Assembly (NCBI GenBank): GCA_041855385.1
Contig: JBHAEC010000120.1
Span: 1-31,733, forward strand
DNA: 31,733 nucleotides
Direction: 5' to 3'
Source: JBHAEC01 sp041855385
Lineage (GTDB): Bacteria > Bacillota > Negativicutes > Veillonellales > Veillonellaceae
Within the stretch, counting starts at the first letter, position 1. Every line of letters begins with the position of its first letter. Positions 31,000-31,733 of the stretch are shown piece after piece. The notes under the pieces were generated by a model, which was not told where the DNA came from, made no database searches, and saw nothing but the letters and a program-made list of their open reading frames with translations. A program made the position numbers and the translations under genes.

Positions 31000-31733
31000 C
31001 TATGATATCCCTAACTGCTGCATAAGCATATCAAGTTTTGCTTTAATTTCTCTGTTATCTTGGCGAAGCATTTCATTATCTTCCCTAATTTGCTTATTTT
31101 CTTTCTTAATCTGAACATTTTCAGCCTTAAGAGCGGAAACCTCATCCTGCATTGCGTACACAGAGCTGATTGGCCCTAATCTGTAACGATCAGGTACAGC
31201 TTGTTCGGCTGCTCTAGATCCGATTTTCCAAGTTATACCAACATTATACATAGGATTTTTTGTCCCTACGGAAACACCTGCATGGAATAAAGTAGATTCA
31301 TTTTTATAATGCGCTACTCCAATTGCAAGTGCATGCTTTCCTCTGTATCCACCAACGCCGGCCATAATCTGTGTTGGTTCTAAAGGATCATACTGCAAAG
31401 GTTTTAGTGCAGTCAGCGCCGCAGATGTTGCCCCTACATCCTGCACTTCTTGTGCTATGTTATTTATTTGATCTGCAATGCCGAAAATTTGAGAACCGTT
31501 AATTGCATCCGTAGACGTTGAGCTGATTTCGCCCGGCGCAACATTAACAATTTTTTCGTCATTCGCATTAATACCACTATCATTAATATAGACTTTGTTA
31601 CCAACTTTATATTCATCAGCTGTAATGGAACTCGTTGCAATGCTATTAAGACCCGTCAAATCGGTTCCCAACTTAACCATGAGTACACCTGATCCATCGG
31701 CTACCACTCCAATGTTGTTGTCGGTCAACTTAG
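31000..31733 (-). CDS. Trimeric autotransporter adhesin (YadA-like), C-terminal part
   Basis: The frame is open to the window edge, so only the last 243 or so codons are seen. Numbering from the TTG at 31728: stalk/neck residues (VYINDSGINAND, VAPGEISSTSTDAINGSQ, 47-80) lead into a short coiled coil and the YadA beta-barrel anchor at about 98-170 (ALTALKPLQYDP, GVGGYRGKHALAIG, NVGITWKIG). Three chains would build a 12-strand barrel in the outer membrane. Unusually for YadA itself, about 72 residues follow the barrel, ending in a coiled coil with Asn at 204, 211, 218 and 225. This part would sit in the periplasm. It implies an outer membrane and so a diderm Firmicute. Confidence 0.93.
   Translation of the reverse strand, partial: KLTDNNIGVVADGSGVLMVKLGTDLTGLNSIATSSITADEYKVGNKVYINDSGINANDEKIVNVAPGEISSTSTDAINGSQIFGIADQINNIAQEVQDVGATSAALTALKPLQYDPLEPTQIMAGVGGYRGKHALAIGVAHYKNESTLFHAGVSVGTKNPMYNVGITWKIGSRAAEQAVPDRYRLGPISSVYAMQDEVSALKAENVQIKKENKQIREDNEMLRQDNREIKAKLDMLMQQLGIS

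Overview
The window reads as a chromosomal segment of a diderm Firmicute, most likely a member of the Negativicutes (Veillonella/Dialister/Megasphaera-like). The main reason is the combination of a Firmicute-type core (a complete F-type ATP synthase operon with atpI and atpZ, wecA-wecB just upstream of it, the ACT/UPF0237 + UPF0210 gene pair, two-subunit iron-sulfur L-serine dehydratase, YitT and DUF554 proteins) with an outer-membrane trimeric autotransporter of the YadA type at the right edge. The genus cannot be fixed from the sequence alone. No phage, insertion sequence, CRISPR array or plasmid gene was seen.

Layout. 1-7230: ATP synthase operon on the minus strand, order atpZ-atpI-atpB-atpE-atpF-atpH-atpA-atpG-atpD-atpC, from an extended -10 promoter to a strong terminator. 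7527-11570: minus-strand unit ACT protein, UPF0210 protein, wecA, wecB (cell-envelope precursors). 11606-13370: phosphoglucomutase. 13440-14280: exonuclease III (plus strand), sharing a terminator with a convergent ispE-gntR unit. 16125-18541: yitT-fumC (plus), sharing a terminator with a convergent minus-strand unit mutT-mutY-metallophosphoesterase-thioesterase (21792 to 18561). 21917-23676: plus-strand unit of a GalT-like DUF4931 protein, a second phosphoesterase and a small unknown protein. 23677-24209 holds a probably degenerate minus-strand gene. 24210-26340: XRE regulator, diacylglycerol kinase-like protein and family 4 uracil-DNA glycosylase. 26311-27066: a second FCD-type GntR regulator. 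27067-27620: a strong isolated promoter driving a compact structured RNA of unknown class, two long perfect palindromes, and tRNA-Ser(GCU). 27694-29276: DUF554 protein and polysaccharide deacetylase. 29317-30921: L-serine dehydratase sdaAB-sdaAA. 31000 to the edge: C-terminal part of a YadA-like adhesin.

How the genes work together. Energy: ATP synthase, fumarase (reductive or oxidative C4 metabolism) and L-serine dehydratase (serine to pyruvate) suit an anaerobe living on amino and organic acids. Envelope: WecA, WecB, phosphoglucomutase, IspE (isoprenoid, hence undecaprenyl-phosphate), a DAG-kinase-like enzyme and a polysaccharide deacetylase. Base-excision repair: xth, mutT, mutY and udg all lie within 13 kb.

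The most interesting observations are the orphan structured RNA at 27176-27308 with loop-loop complementarity, the unusual ATP synthase c subunit (glycine motif replaced by alanine/serine, extra aspartate opposite the ion-binding glutamate), a probable ATT-initiated membrane metallophosphoesterase with an internal twin-arginine motif, and the post-barrel coiled-coil tail of the adhesin.
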